Shown: one piece after another, positions 34,490 to 43,275 of the stretch | Position numbering within the stretch: the first letter of the stretch is position 1 | Layout: each line of letters starts with the position of its first letter | Source: Anabaena minutissima FACHB-250 | Lineage (GTDB): Bacteria; Cyanobacteriota; Cyanobacteriia; Cyanobacteriales; Nostocaceae | Assembly (NCBI RefSeq): GCF_014697125.1 | Contig: NZ_JACJRG010000005.1 | Location: 124,001 to 188,000 of the forward strand | Length of the DNA stretch: 64,000 bases | Reading direction: 5' to 3' | Translations under genes and position numbers: made by a program | The notes under the pieces: generated by a model | Seen by the model: only the letters and a program-made list of their open reading frames with translations | Databases searched by the model: none | Told to the model about the DNA's origin: nothing

Positions 34490-35149
34490 TCAGTCTCTTG
34501 ATTCCGTTAACATTCCACGCAACCACTGACGAAATGCTCGTCGCGCTGTACTATACCCCTGTGTCAGACTTAATGGTAAAAACTGCAATATTCCCTCAAT
34601 TACAGGTAATTGCCCAAATATGGGACTAGTGTCTACCTCAATATACTTTTCTTGATGCAAGACAAAAACCTGTAACTTGCCATCTGCATAACACCAAAGT
34701 TCAGGTACTCTCAAGGCTACATAAGCTGAAAGCTGAGTTTTGGAAGTGAAATCGATTTCAATTGCTAAATGCGGTGGTGGATCAACTGACAAATCTAGCC
34801 GCCGCTTGCCAATCATTTTACTAGCGTTTTGGATATAGAAACAGGTATCTGGTTCTACACCTGCTGACATTTCTGAACGTTTAAATCTAGTTGAGCCGTA
34901 AGCTTCCCAGTCAAGTTTTAACTCATCCAGTAAAAGCTTAACCATGTCACCGATGAGTTCCTTCGTAACTTCATGTTCCGGTAACGGCATCCGAATCTCT
35001 AGCACCCCTTGATAATAAGCGACTCGTGCAGCGCGATGTTCTCCGATTTCATCTAAGATTGCTTCAAACTCTGCCCAACTAATATCCCGCAATGTCAAGC
35101 ACTGCCCCGGTTGAACGTCAATTTGACGCAGTTGCAGTGTAACAACCAT
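34490..35149 (-). CDS. Uma2 family (DUF820) nuclease-like protein
   Basis: 219 residues from ATG 35149, supported by a strong Shine-Dalgarno sequence (ggagg at 35155-35159, five bases upstream); an upstream ATG at 35170 would place that site inside the gene. Family motifs: PLPEHEVTKELIGDMV, GVEPDTCFYIQN (PD motif), PPHLAIEIDFTSKTQLSAY with the acidic E and distal K, and VPELWCYADGKLQVF. Unlike the copy at 18954 its acidic residues are intact. Biological role unknown. Confidence 0.85.
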   Translation of the reverse strand: MVVTLQLRQIDVQPGQCLTLRDISWAEFEAILDEIGEHRAARVAYYQGVLEIRMPLPEHEVTKELIGDMVKLLLDELKLDWEAYGSTRFKRSEMSAGVEPDTCFYIQNASKMIGKRRLDLSVDPPPHLAIEIDFTSKTQLSAYVALRVPELWCYADGKLQVFVLHQEKYIEVDTSPIFGQLPVIEGILQFLPLSLTQGYSTARRAFRQWLRGMLTESRD

Positions 35150-35215
35150 TTTATCCTCCGTACCGTTCACTGTTCGGGGTTAGTTCCACACTTTTGTTCA
35201 ATCTATTACCAATAC

Positions 35216-36445
35216 CTAAAAATCATCATCATAATTTCTCATGGTTTTGGGGTCAGGGGCAAAAGCTAACCACAGAGGGAATTGTAGAAGTCCCAGACTG
35301 ATTTGCTCCTCTGAATCATCAATGAGAATTAAGGGTAATTGATTGGTTTTGGTTAGGCGGTCTGCTTTTTGAGCTAGGGCATCTGCTGTTTCAAATAATA
35401 CTACTCCCCTGTCTGGCCCAAAATCTGGGCGACCTATGCCCAGGCAATCTTGTAAACCCCGCCGCCATTCACCTAGACGTTCTGGAGTGTTAGCCAAAAC
35501 TAGGGTACGGAGGCGATCGCCATACAGTTTATGTAATATCGAAATTGCCGCCGATGCAATCAAAACATTCTGCAAGCGACTACCCATTGTCCGCAACGCA
35601 CCCCGTCCCCCTTGGCTAAAAAACCAATTAGCGACTCGTTCCGCGTGGACTGGTTCAAAGGTGCGGCGTAATTGCCAAGCTGGCCCATAATAATCAGGTT
35701 TGTTGCGGTATTGATCAATTAGGCGACGAATCTGCTTGGTTGTTTCTTGAAACTGCTGTTGAGCAAACTGAGGACTTCCTGCTTGGGGTTCAGCAGGTTT
35801 AGCTTCCTTGATAACTGCGACTGGTTTTTCTCTTTCTCTAACAGGGGGTAATAGTTGTAATTGCTCTGCTGCGGCTGCCAAATCTTGTAAACTACCCGTG
35901 AGATAGTCTTTAAAACCTTGTACCCGAATTGCTAAGTCTTGAGATGTACCAGCAAAAGTAGTTCGCATCTCATTGCGGATGCGTTCTTGGCGGCGTTCTA
36001 GTTGTTCTATAGAAATGAGTAGGGTTTGTTTGCGTTGTTCTAGTTGTGCTAACGACTCTTGTACTACTTTTCCCAATGCGGTTTGAGTTTCTCTGATTTG
36101 TCCTTGAAGGGTGTCGTATGTCGTTTGCAGGGTTGCTATTTCAGCTTTGAGGGCTGCTTCGGTGCGTTGGAGTTCAGCAATGAGTTGTTCTGATTCTGTA
36201 ACTGAACCCAATGCTGTATTTTCTCCTGCGAACTGCTCAACCAACGCATTTGGTGCTTTTACATCAGAGACAGGTTCAGGACTTGTATCATCTGATTGTG
36301 GCTCAACCGTCGGTGTTTGGGCTACTATTTCCAGAACAGGTTCTTCAGATGGGTTTTCTGGATTTTCTGGCTTAGGGGTTTCTACTTCGATTTGTTCCAA
36401 CCACTCATCAATCGGTTCTGGGGTTTGAGATTCCTCTGGGTTCAT
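35216..36445 (-). CDS. DUF3086 cyanobacterial protein with coiled coil
   Basis: 409 residues: an acidic Pro/Glu-rich N terminus (1-80), a long coiled coil (about 85-175, many QLEQRK/ERRQERIR heptads) and a conserved C-terminal domain (about 235-409; YRNKPDYYGPAWQLRRTFEPVHAERV, NWFFSQGGRGALRTMGSRLQN) that I recognise as DUF3086. The family is restricted to cyanobacteria and uncharacterised. Its neighbours DUF3119 and an MlaE permease are often found beside it, which hints at lipid or envelope work. Confidence 0.8.
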   Translation of the reverse strand: MNPEESQTPEPIDEWLEQIEVETPKPENPENPSEEPVLEIVAQTPTVEPQSDDTSPEPVSDVKAPNALVEQFAGENTALGSVTESEQLIAELQRTEAALKAEIATLQTTYDTLQGQIRETQTALGKVVQESLAQLEQRKQTLLISIEQLERRQERIRNEMRTTFAGTSQDLAIRVQGFKDYLTGSLQDLAAAAEQLQLLPPVREREKPVAVIKEAKPAEPQAGSPQFAQQQFQETTKQIRRLIDQYRNKPDYYGPAWQLRRTFEPVHAERVANWFFSQGGRGALRTMGSRLQNVLIASAAISILHKLYGDRLRTLVLANTPERLGEWRRGLQDCLGIGRPDFGPDRGVVLFETADALAQKADRLTKTNQLPLILIDDSEEQISLGLLQFPLWLAFAPDPKTMRNYDDDF

Positions 36446-36597
36446 AAACTATAATGCAATCCCTGTAAGACGAATAAATAACTTTTAGAAATATACTATT
36501 GACTTGCCTGAAAATTCCTGATTCATCAGTCTAACTCGAAACCAATCAACACGGGATAAGAGACACTTGGCGTAGCTTGCACTGTAGGACATTCCTT

Positions 36598-36984
36598 CTA
36601 AATCCGTGGACAACGCTCTTCCAAGCAAGTTCTGAGGGTATGAGGGTCAAACAAAATCGGCAGAAAGTGAATACTGTTAATTTCTTTGAAATAAAACAAT
36701 ATAGGAATTGGATTCCAAAAAATCCGCCAGTTTTGCCATTCCCCATAAGGAAAACGCCGAATCAGCTTTTCACCTCTTTTAATATCTAAGTCTGTGGCGG
36801 TAAATTGCAACCGCAGTGTCACTGTTTGAAATAAAAGAAATAAACCCAACATTGCAAAAACTGCTCCTAGCAAGGGTTGCACAAATATAACTGGCACAGC
36901 AGTAATTACCAGAACTACAGGGATATTGTAACTAGGCTTAAGTTCCACCGTTGATGTAAAGTTGGGAGCAATTGAACTGGTCAC
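36598..36984 (-). CDS. DUF3119 cyanobacterial membrane protein
   Basis: 128 residues with two transmembrane segments (about 20-37 and 39-57) and a C-terminal region rich in aromatic residues (GEWQNWRIFWNPIPILFYFKE, HFLPILFDPHTL), the pattern of DUF3119. It lies between the MlaE-type permease gene (134-base gap) and the DUF3086 gene (153 bases), all on the minus strand, plausibly one transcript. Function unknown. Confidence 0.8.
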   Translation of the reverse strand: MTSSIAPNFTSTVELKPSYNIPVVLVITAVPVIFVQPLLGAVFAMLGLFLLFQTVTLRLQFTATDLDIKRGEKLIRRFPYGEWQNWRIFWNPIPILFYFKEINSIHFLPILFDPHTLRTCLEERCPRI

Positions 36985-37117
36985 AGTTTCTCATCCTGTT
37001 TTATTACTAAACACTTTCCCATTGTAAAAGCTCTGAGTTCAGTTAACTTACTCAAAACGCTGCTCACCCCCCGCTCCGCTCTAAGCGCAGCTATGCCCGC
37101 AGGGCTTTACAGTACTT

Positions 37118-37915
37118 TTAAAATCCTTGCAACAAAGCACCACCTGTTCCTTGAAACATGATCCAGGAGAGGAAAAAGTTGCTCACAAAGATAATTAGCA
37201 AAGCGGTGACAACAGCAGTTGTGGTTGATTGTCCCACACCTTTCGCTCCTCCTGTGGTAGTCAAACCCCAGCTACAACCAATCACTGCGATGAACATCCC
37301 AAAGCAACAGGCTTTAATCATGGCACTCAAAATATCCCAACTACCTAAAAGGTTACGGGCTGAGTCTAAAAACATTGTGTCAGAGATGCCATACATACTC
37401 GACGCAATCAGTAACCCTCCCAACATTCCTGTCACCAAAGATAAAAGAGTTAAAATTGGCAGCATTAAGCAGCAAGCTAGCAGGCGAGGGATAACTAAAT
37501 AATCAATGGGGTCAGTTCTGAGCATTAACATGGCATCGATTTGTTCTGTGACGCGCATAGTGCCAATTTCTGCGGCGAATGCTGAACCAACACGCCCTGC
37601 TAATATAACTGCTGTCAGCACGGGTGATAATTCTCGTGTCAATGCTACTGCTAACACGCCACCGACAAGATTCCCCGCACCGAAATTAATAAACTCTCGT
37701 GCTACCTGAATGGTAAATACTGCACCCACAAAAATAGCAGTTAACAGGGCAATAAATAAAGAATCTGGCCCGACGGCTGCCATTTGCTCTTTAGTATTGC
37801 GCCAGTGGATTTTACCCCTCAGCAGGTGAACCATAGCTTGTCCACCCAAAAAAATCGCCGCCAGCAATCGCTGACTCCACGTTCCTAACCCGGATTTGGA
37901 TGTAGTTTCACTCAA
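37118..37915 (-). CDS. MlaE/TGD1-type ABC transporter permease
   Basis: 265 residues with five to six transmembrane segments and the family signature regions FGAGNLVGGVLAVALTRELSPVLTAVILAGRVGSAFAAEIGTMRVTEQIDAM and GITTTGGAKGVG-like GLTTTGGAKGVGQSTT. It is the permease of a phospholipid transport system that works with an ATPase (MlaF) and an MCE substrate-binding protein (MlaD), comparable to plastid TGD1. Those partners are not adjacent here. It is the first gene of the minus-strand set with DUF3119 and DUF3086. Confidence 0.9.
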   Translation of the reverse strand: MSETTSKSGLGTWSQRLLAAIFLGGQAMVHLLRGKIHWRNTKEQMAAVGPDSLFIALLTAIFVGAVFTIQVAREFINFGAGNLVGGVLAVALTRELSPVLTAVILAGRVGSAFAAEIGTMRVTEQIDAMLMLRTDPIDYLVIPRLLACCLMLPILTLLSLVTGMLGGLLIASSMYGISDTMFLDSARNLLGSWDILSAMIKACCFGMFIAVIGCSWGLTTTGGAKGVGQSTTTAVVTALLIIFVSNFFLSWIMFQGTGGALLQGF

Positions 37916-37960
37916 TGTTCTATAGCTAACTCAGTGACTGCCTTAAGAATAGCGAAAGAG

Positions 37961-38113
37961 AATAGTCATTAGTCAATAGTCATTAGTCATTAGTCATTAG
38001 TCATTTAGTCAATGAGCATGGGGCATAAAAAAGTCAAAAAGCAAAAGGCAAAAATTCTTTAATTTTGAATTTTGAATTTTGAATTAGTGTGTCCCCTGTC
38101 CCCTGTCCCCTGC
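37961..38113 (+). repeat. Heptamer-rich repeat block, left arm of a long inverted repeat
   Basis: tcattag/tcaatag heptamers, an A-rich core, tandem attttga units and tandem gtcccct units. The core 38032-38088 is identical over 57 bases to the reverse complement of 40027-40083, and similarity continues on both sides. The rest of the 501-base gap to 38416 holds no gene that I can see. Confidence 0.85.
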
Positions 38114-38416
38114 CACCTAGAATTCCCAAAAAATATTAACTTATTGTAATGATTTTCTCAGGAAACATAGCTTTTCATGAACACGTTAAAAGTTGTAACA
38201 TCCCAATCACTTGAAATATAACCTTTGTTTAATAGGGGTTTGAGAGATTGTTACGCTGTTTTAGAGTGATTTGCTGAGTGTAGCAGGAGACTATGTTTTT
38301 TAATTAAAACTTAAGATTTTTGACAGATTGAGCGATGAGGAGCGATCGCACGTATTGTAGAAAAGGACGTATGGCTAATTAGCTATTGTTGACTTGATTC
38401 TAGGAGTTGGTCTGAA
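38114..38416. other. Gap upstream of a small membrane protein gene
   Basis: AT-rich with a HIP1 site (38342-38349). The promoter of the gene at 38417 is expected here, but no site is clear enough to name. ggagtt at 38403-38408 is a usable ribosome site for the ATG at 38417. Confidence 0.3.
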
Positions 38417-38713
38417 ATGACTACTTTTACTAACTATCTTCGCTCTTTGATGCTCACGATTATTTTTAGTTTCGTGACTCCTTTTGTTGTCATCGGCGGC
38501 GTATTACTATTTTTAGCGGTTGGGGGCTATATTCCCCTATTGCAAGAGCTAGCTACGATCAGTGCTACTGGAATATTAAATTTCCTGACTATTTTTGGTA
38601 ACGGGTCTATTATGAACGGGATTTTGGCGATTAGCCTGACTTGTGGTTTTGTCGGAGGGCTATTCGATACTTACGTTTACTACCGTTATCAAATTTTGCG
38701 TATAGACTCTTAG
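38417..38713 (+). CDS. Small cyanobacterial membrane protein of unknown function
   Basis: 98 residues with two or three transmembrane segments (about 10-33, 40-60 and 64-84) and a short hydrophilic tail (YVYYRYQILRIDS). A ribosome site (ggag, ten bases upstream) supports the ATG. I have seen similar proteins in filamentous cyanobacteria but know no function. A 36-codon frame at 38716-38826 follows immediately; it is not convincing as a gene. Confidence 0.6.
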   Translation: MTTFTNYLRSLMLTIIFSFVTPFVVIGGVLLFLAVGGYIPLLQELATISATGILNFLTIFGNGSIMNGILAISLTCGFVGGLFDTYVYYRYQILRIDS

Positions 38714-38826
38714 TGATGAAATCGCTAGTTTTAGATGTTGATGGACTAAGAGCAAGGCACAAAAATATTGTTGCCACAACTAAAGATTCTGTTAGTCCTG
38801 ACCTAATTTGGTATAGGAATGGATAA

Positions 38827-39179
38827 GTTGTTTTTAGCTATATTTATTAATAATTATTAATTAACCAGGTCAATAAGTTACCAGTTAATAAATTTTCTGC
38901 ACTATTTTAGCCTTGCTGTAATATGGGCTAGCACCGCTACGCGGAAGTCAAAAGTCAAAAGTCATAAATTCTGTATTTTAAGGCTTTGAAAGATTGAGAA
39001 TGGTATCTTTATTTCCGCCCTGCTGTACTAGTATTTATACTTACTAGTCTAGCACTCACTACTCTAGCACAGGCTAAACGCCGCGCAACACTACTCAGCA
39101 CTCAAATAACTTATCAAGTCGGGTCATCTGTCCGCCAGACAACTTATATTGAAATTATTACTAGGTTAATTATTTGCTC
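38827..39179. other. Repeat-bearing gap before sppA
   Basis: Contains heptamer units agtcaaa/agtcata (38946-38970) and, at 39040-39110, tagcact-type heptamers interrupted by a fragment of the GC-rich module in reverse orientation (gctaaacgccgcgc). No gene seen. The sppA promoter presumably lies in the last 70 bases. Confidence 0.5.
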
Positions 39180-40001
39180 ATGGTTTGGCCGTTTAAGTCC
39201 AAGTTTCGTAAACAAATTGCTCGAATTGAAATTACAGGTGCGATCGCTAGTGCTACACGCAAACGGGTACTAGAAGCATTAAAAACTGTCGAAGAAAAGA
39301 AATTTCCAGCTTTACTGCTACGCATCGACAGCCCTGGAGGTACAGTTGGGGATTCTCAAGAAATTTACAGCGCACTGAAGCGGTTACGTGAAAAAATCAA
39401 GATTGTCGCCAGTTTTGGTAATATTTCTGCTTCGGGTGGTGTGTACATTGGTATGGGTGCAGAACACATCATGGCTAACCCTGGAACTATCACGGGTAGC
39501 ATTGGTGTAATTTTGCGTGGCAATAACTTAGAACGCCTACTAGAAAAAATTGGTGTTTCCTTCAAGGTAATTAAGTCCGGCCCTTACAAAGATATTTTGG
39601 CATTTGACAGGCAACTAACCGACCCAGAACAAGACATATTACAAGAGTTGATTGACACCAGCTATCAGCAGTTTGTCCAGACAGTAGCTGAGGGAAGGTC
39701 TTTAGCGGTAGAAAAAGTTAAAAGTTTTGCTGATGGACGGATTTTCACCGGGCAGCAAGCCTTAGAATTGGGTGTAGTAGACCGTCTAGGAACAGAAGAA
39801 GAAGCCCGTCGTTGGACAGCCGAGTTAGTTGGACTTGATCCAGAGAAAACACCCTGCCATACCCTAGAGGAACGAAAACCCCTGTTAAGTCGGATTTTAC
39901 CTGGAAGTCGTCAAGTTTCTTCAAGACTAGGTGCAGGTGTTGATTGGCTAGAATTTGAAATGTCTACTAGTGGTTTGCCATTGTGGTTATATAGACCGTA
40001 A
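39180..40001 (+). CDS. sppA: Signal peptide peptidase SppA (short form)
   Basis: 273 residues from ATG 39180; a TTG two codons upstream is less likely. SppA is a Ser/Lys membrane or thylakoid-associated peptidase that degrades cleaved signal peptides. Motifs: LLRIDSPGGTVGDSQEIY, FGNISASGGVYIGMGAEHI with the nucleophile Ser, PGTITGSIGVI, and FKVIKSGPYKDI with the likely Lys partner. The short single-domain form lacks the N-terminal duplicated half of E. coli SppA. It is flanked by an inverted pair of long repeats (37961 and 40002). Confidence 0.92.
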   Translation: MVWPFKSKFRKQIARIEITGAIASATRKRVLEALKTVEEKKFPALLLRIDSPGGTVGDSQEIYSALKRLREKIKIVASFGNISASGGVYIGMGAEHIMANPGTITGSIGVILRGNNLERLLEKIGVSFKVIKSGPYKDILAFDRQLTDPEQDILQELIDTSYQQFVQTVAEGRSLAVEKVKSFADGRIFTGQQALELGVVDRLGTEEEARRWTAELVGLDPEKTPCHTLEERKPLLSRILPGSRQVSSRLGAGVDWLEFEMSTSGLPLWLYRP

Positions 40002-40139
40002 TCAGGTGACAGGTGACAGGTGACAAACTAATTCAAAATTCAAAATTCAAAATTAAAGAATTTTTGCCTTTTGCTTTTTGACTTTTGACATTTTTATGCC
40101 CAATGCTAATGACCAATGACCAATGACTATTGACTAATT
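40002..40139 (-). repeat. Heptamer-rich repeat block, right arm of a long inverted repeat
   Basis: Tandem caggtga, attcaaa and tgaccaa heptamers around an A/T-rich core. Positions 40027-40083 are the exact reverse complement of 38032-38088. It ends right before the aroH ribosome site. Confidence 0.85.
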
Positions 40140-40154
40140 CAGGAGGATTTTGGC

Positions 40155-40568
40155 GTGGAGTGGCGAATGCAAGCTATTCGTGGAGCGACAACCGTTTCAG
40201 ACAATACAGTGGAAGCCATGCGAGGCGCGGTGACAGAACTACTAGACGAACTGGAAAGACGAAATCAAGTCCAGCCACAAGACATGATTAGCGTGACTTT
40301 TTCTGTGACGCGGGACTTAGATGCAATTTTTCCAGCTGCGATCGCAAGACCTCGGCCTGGTTGGGATAATGTAGCTATGCTAGATGTGCAGCAAATGCAC
40401 GTCGAGGGTAGTTTACAGCGTTGCATTCGCTTTTTAATCCACGCCTATATACCCACCACCACCCCCATTCATCATATTTATTTACGGGAAGCTAAGAAAT
40501 TGCGTCCTGATTGGAGTTTACCCCAGGCGTTACAAGCCCCACAGCAAGTAGTAGAGTCAAAAGTTTAA
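40155..40568 (+). CDS. aroH: Chorismate mutase, AroH type
   Basis: 137 residues of the monofunctional trimeric AroH class, which converts chorismate to prephenate for Phe/Tyr synthesis. Motifs: MQAIRGATTV with the active-site Arg, DMISVTFSVTRDLDAIFPA, RPGWDNVAMLDVQQMHVEGSL and RCIRFLIHAY. The start is a GTG at 40155, eight bases after an ideal aggagg (40141-40146). An internal ATG at 40167 would also give a family-length protein of 133 residues. Confidence 0.95.
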   Translation: MEWRMQAIRGATTVSDNTVEAMRGAVTELLDELERRNQVQPQDMISVTFSVTRDLDAIFPAAIARPRPGWDNVAMLDVQQMHVEGSLQRCIRFLIHAYIPTTTPIHHIYLREAKKLRPDWSLPQALQAPQQVVESKV

Positions 40569-40605
40569 CTCGGTTATTGGAAAAAGGGGCTTCTGTCCAA
40601 TTTAA

Positions 40606-41397
40606 CTAAATTCCAGGGCGGAGAATTTTCTCAGCTACTTGGGGAAACCAGCGCTGGAGGAAAAACAGCAGTTTAGTTTTACCGATTCGCATTTCATAGC
40701 GATGCCTGCGGCAGGCGTAGCCATCGCGTGTAAAATCATGCCAAAATTCATCCACTAGGGTCTCAGGTGATATTTTTCCTTTACCCCGACCTTGAGTCAT
40801 GGGTGTATCAACTAAAGGCGCAATAATTTCAAACACTTTAATAGATGTAATTTCCAGTTGCCACCGCAAGGCTTTGGTAGCAATATGTAGACCAGCTTTA
40901 CTGGCGCAGTAGACAGGCGCAGTTTCTTTAGGAACTAATCCCAAGCCAGAGGAAACATTGATAATAGCCGCAGCAGGCTTTTTCTGGAGATGGGGCAACA
41001 TCAGTTTAATCAATTGCAATGGCGCAATCAAATTGGTATGTAATTCTGTCTCAATTAACTCTATTGCTATCTCTGGATTCACAAATTCATAGTTGTATTG
41101 AATGCCAGCATTGTTAATTAGAATATTCACATTTGGGTAGCGATTGACTAGCTGTTGCAGAGCATTCAAATCTCTTAAATCAGCAACTTCAGTGATAATC
41201 TCAGGCCATAATCTCTTTACTTCAGCTAATTTATCTGCATTGCGGCCAGTAATTATTACTGTATTTTGCGCTTGCAGAAATTTTTGCGCCAGTGCCAAGC
41301 CGATTCCCGATGCACCTCCAGTAATTAAAACTGTGTTGCCCTTGGTTGAGATTGTGGATTTCTTTCTATTAGCCGAATGTAATGTTGTCTTCACCAT
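40606..41397 (-). CDS. Short-chain dehydrogenase/reductase (DltE-like)
   Basis: 263 residues with a classical SDR fold: TGGASGIGLALA cofactor motif (about 26-37), NNAGIQ (about 93-98), catalytic Ser in INVSSGLG and the YCASKAGL YxxxK pair (about 158-166). The C-terminal half resembles the oxidoreductases often called DltE in automatic annotation. Substrate unknown. It lies 76 bases downstream of the Crp/Fnr-type gene on the same strand, so co-transcription with crtR and the regulator is possible. Confidence 0.88.
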   Translation of the reverse strand: MVKTTLHSANRKKSTISTKGNTVLITGGASGIGLALAQKFLQAQNTVIITGRNADKLAEVKRLWPEIITEVADLRDLNALQQLVNRYPNVNILINNAGIQYNYEFVNPEIAIELIETELHTNLIAPLQLIKLMLPHLQKKPAAAIINVSSGLGLVPKETAPVYCASKAGLHIATKALRWQLEITSIKVFEIIAPLVDTPMTQGRGKGKISPETLVDEFWHDFTRDGYACRRHRYEMRIGKTKLLFFLQRWFPQVAEKILRPGI

Positions 41398-41473
41398 TGC
41401 CAGTTCAGTATGCGCATTTCAGAACATCTTCTTTAGATGTAATCTGGAGTGCTGGTGAAGTCATTAACCTATG

Positions 41474-42064
41474 TTAATCAGGCTGAAAATTTTTCCGAAT
41501 TCGGCTGAGAGACACAGGTGAAATCCCTAGATAAGAAGCAATGTGATATTGCTTGATTCTTTTATCTAAATTGGGATATTCCGCCAAAAACTTTTGGTAT
41601 CTGGTCGTGGCATTATCTATAAGTAACTCTGCCTCGCGTTTTTCTTTTTTGATAAACAATGCCTCAACAAATTTATGATTAATTGTCTGCCAGCATGGAT
41701 GTTCTGCACATAATTGGGTGAACTGGCTATAGTCCGCGACTAATAATAATGAGTCTTCTAAAGCTTCAATAGAAAATTGGGCAGGACTTTTTAAAATCAA
41801 AGCACTGTAGGCAGCTACAAAATGGTTTTCTGGGCAAAATGATTTTGTTAAGTCTGTACCTGTTGGATTTACGTAGTAGAGACGTAAGAGACCAGAAGCA
41901 ACAAATCCAATTTGACAGGGAATATCACCCGCCTGAATGAAAAAGTTTCCAGCGATTAGTGGTAGTGGGTAAAAAGTCCGGGTTAACTTTTGAATTTCAT
42001 TTGCTGGAATCTCTGCCAATGATTGCAGAACTTGGCTGAGTTGGAGATAGGCAGAGGTGAACAT
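41474..42064 (-). CDS. Crp/Fnr-family transcription regulator
   Basis: 196 residues: an N-terminal cyclic-nucleotide-binding-like beta barrel (about 20-120; FIQAGDIPCQIGFVASGLLRLYYV) without the GE...RS phosphate-binding signature of true cAMP receptors, and a C-terminal helix-turn-helix (IKQYHIASYLGISPVSLSRIRKN, about 169-191). The protein probably senses something other than cAMP. It lies 15 bases downstream of crtR on the same strand and before the SDR gene, so the three may form an operon or share a stimulus. Confidence 0.85.
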   Translation of the reverse strand: MFTSAYLQLSQVLQSLAEIPANEIQKLTRTFYPLPLIAGNFFIQAGDIPCQIGFVASGLLRLYYVNPTGTDLTKSFCPENHFVAAYSALILKSPAQFSIEALEDSLLLVADYSQFTQLCAEHPCWQTINHKFVEALFIKKEKREAELLIDNATTRYQKFLAEYPNLDKRIKQYHIASYLGISPVSLSRIRKNFQPD

Positions 42065-42079
42065 AAAATGTAGTGATCG

Positions 42080-43000
42080 CTATGCCTCTATATTTTTGCT
42101 GGGAACTTTTTCTTCTTGGTGATGATGAAATCTAATCCCTAAGAAGATGTCATAAACAAACTCAAAAAAGTCTTTTTTCTGCAACAATCCTGAAGTTTGA
42201 TAACAGCCTTTCTCATCTAAAAGCGGCTTCATTACATAGTAAGCAGGTTGGTAATTATACCAGGGAATAGAAGGCCACAAATGATGAATTAGATGGTAAT
42301 TTTGACCCATAATCAAGATGTTGAGCAGCTTCCCTGGGTAGACGCGGGCATTTTTCCAGCGATCGCGCTCTGCAAAGGGACGATGGGGTAGATAATCAAA
42401 AAATAACCCCAGTGCTATCCCCACGATAAAAGCGGGAATGAACCAAAAATTGAGAATATATCCTAAAAAGTCATACTGAACAGAAATATAAACAATTGCC
42501 ACCACAATCAAGCGGCTAATAAACCACTCTAGTAGTTCATTCTTCCGCCACAACTTACGTTGAAAGAAAAATACTTCGTGATACAAAAACCGCACAGCAA
42601 TTAACCATAGTGGCCCACCTGTAGAGACGTAATGATCGGGGTCATCTTTGGGATGATTGACATGGGCATGATGCTGTAAATGTACTCGCGTAAATACAGG
42701 AAACGCAAAAGCTAATATCAACGCGCTACCATGACCTAACATGGCATTAATTACCCGGTTGCGGTGAGCAGATTGATGACAAGCATCGTGAATCACTGTA
42801 CCTGCACAATGTAAAGCTAGGGTATTAATGACAAAGCACAGCCAATGTGGCCATTGCCAAAGCCAATAACCAAAGTTAGATACTACCAACATGGCCACAG
42901 CTGACATAAATAACAGCATCGTGGGATTAAAATCACCAGGAGGCGTTAAAAATTCCTTGGGTGGGATTTTTAGTGGTTGCTGTGCCTCCAATGTGAGCAT
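42080..43000 (-). CDS. crtR: Beta-carotene hydroxylase CrtR
   Basis: 306 residues from ATG 43000, supported by aggaga five bases upstream; the frame extends to 43042 without a ribosome site. Membrane di-iron hydroxylase related to fatty acid desaturases, with His clusters HDACHQSAH (about 85-93), HLQHHAHVNH (about 122-131) and NYHLIHHLWP (about 250-259). CrtR makes zeaxanthin and related xanthophylls from beta-carotene, and also acts on myxol-type carotenoids in cyanobacteria. First of a possible three-gene unit with the Crp/Fnr and SDR genes. Confidence 0.9.
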   Translation of the reverse strand: MLTLEAQQPLKIPPKEFLTPPGDFNPTMLLFMSAVAMLVVSNFGYWLWQWPHWLCFVINTLALHCAGTVIHDACHQSAHRNRVINAMLGHGSALILAFAFPVFTRVHLQHHAHVNHPKDDPDHYVSTGGPLWLIAVRFLYHEVFFFQRKLWRKNELLEWFISRLIVVAIVYISVQYDFLGYILNFWFIPAFIVGIALGLFFDYLPHRPFAERDRWKNARVYPGKLLNILIMGQNYHLIHHLWPSIPWYNYQPAYYVMKPLLDEKGCYQTSGLLQKKDFFEFVYDIFLGIRFHHHQEEKVPSKNIEA

Positions 43001-43275
43001 TACTATCTCCTTTTTGATCGAATCATTACGAATATACGACAAAGATTAGTGAATAATAAACTTTTATAAGGTTTTGTATAGCAAGATTTATCTACATCGT
43101 TACCGATTAGTGGATGAATAACGCTATCATTCCAGACAAGACTCCAGTCTTTGCTGATGAGGGTGTGCTATCCGCATAACGAATAAGCTTGATGTAAAAA
43201 TCTCTCAGTGAGGGAGAGGGAACACAGATTGGTGTACGATATCTACTCTGTCCCACAGTTTTACTACCTCTGGCG

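Noticed and set aside
38716..38826. 36-codon frame after the small membrane protein
   Set aside because: No ribosome site, no recognisable family; could be chance.
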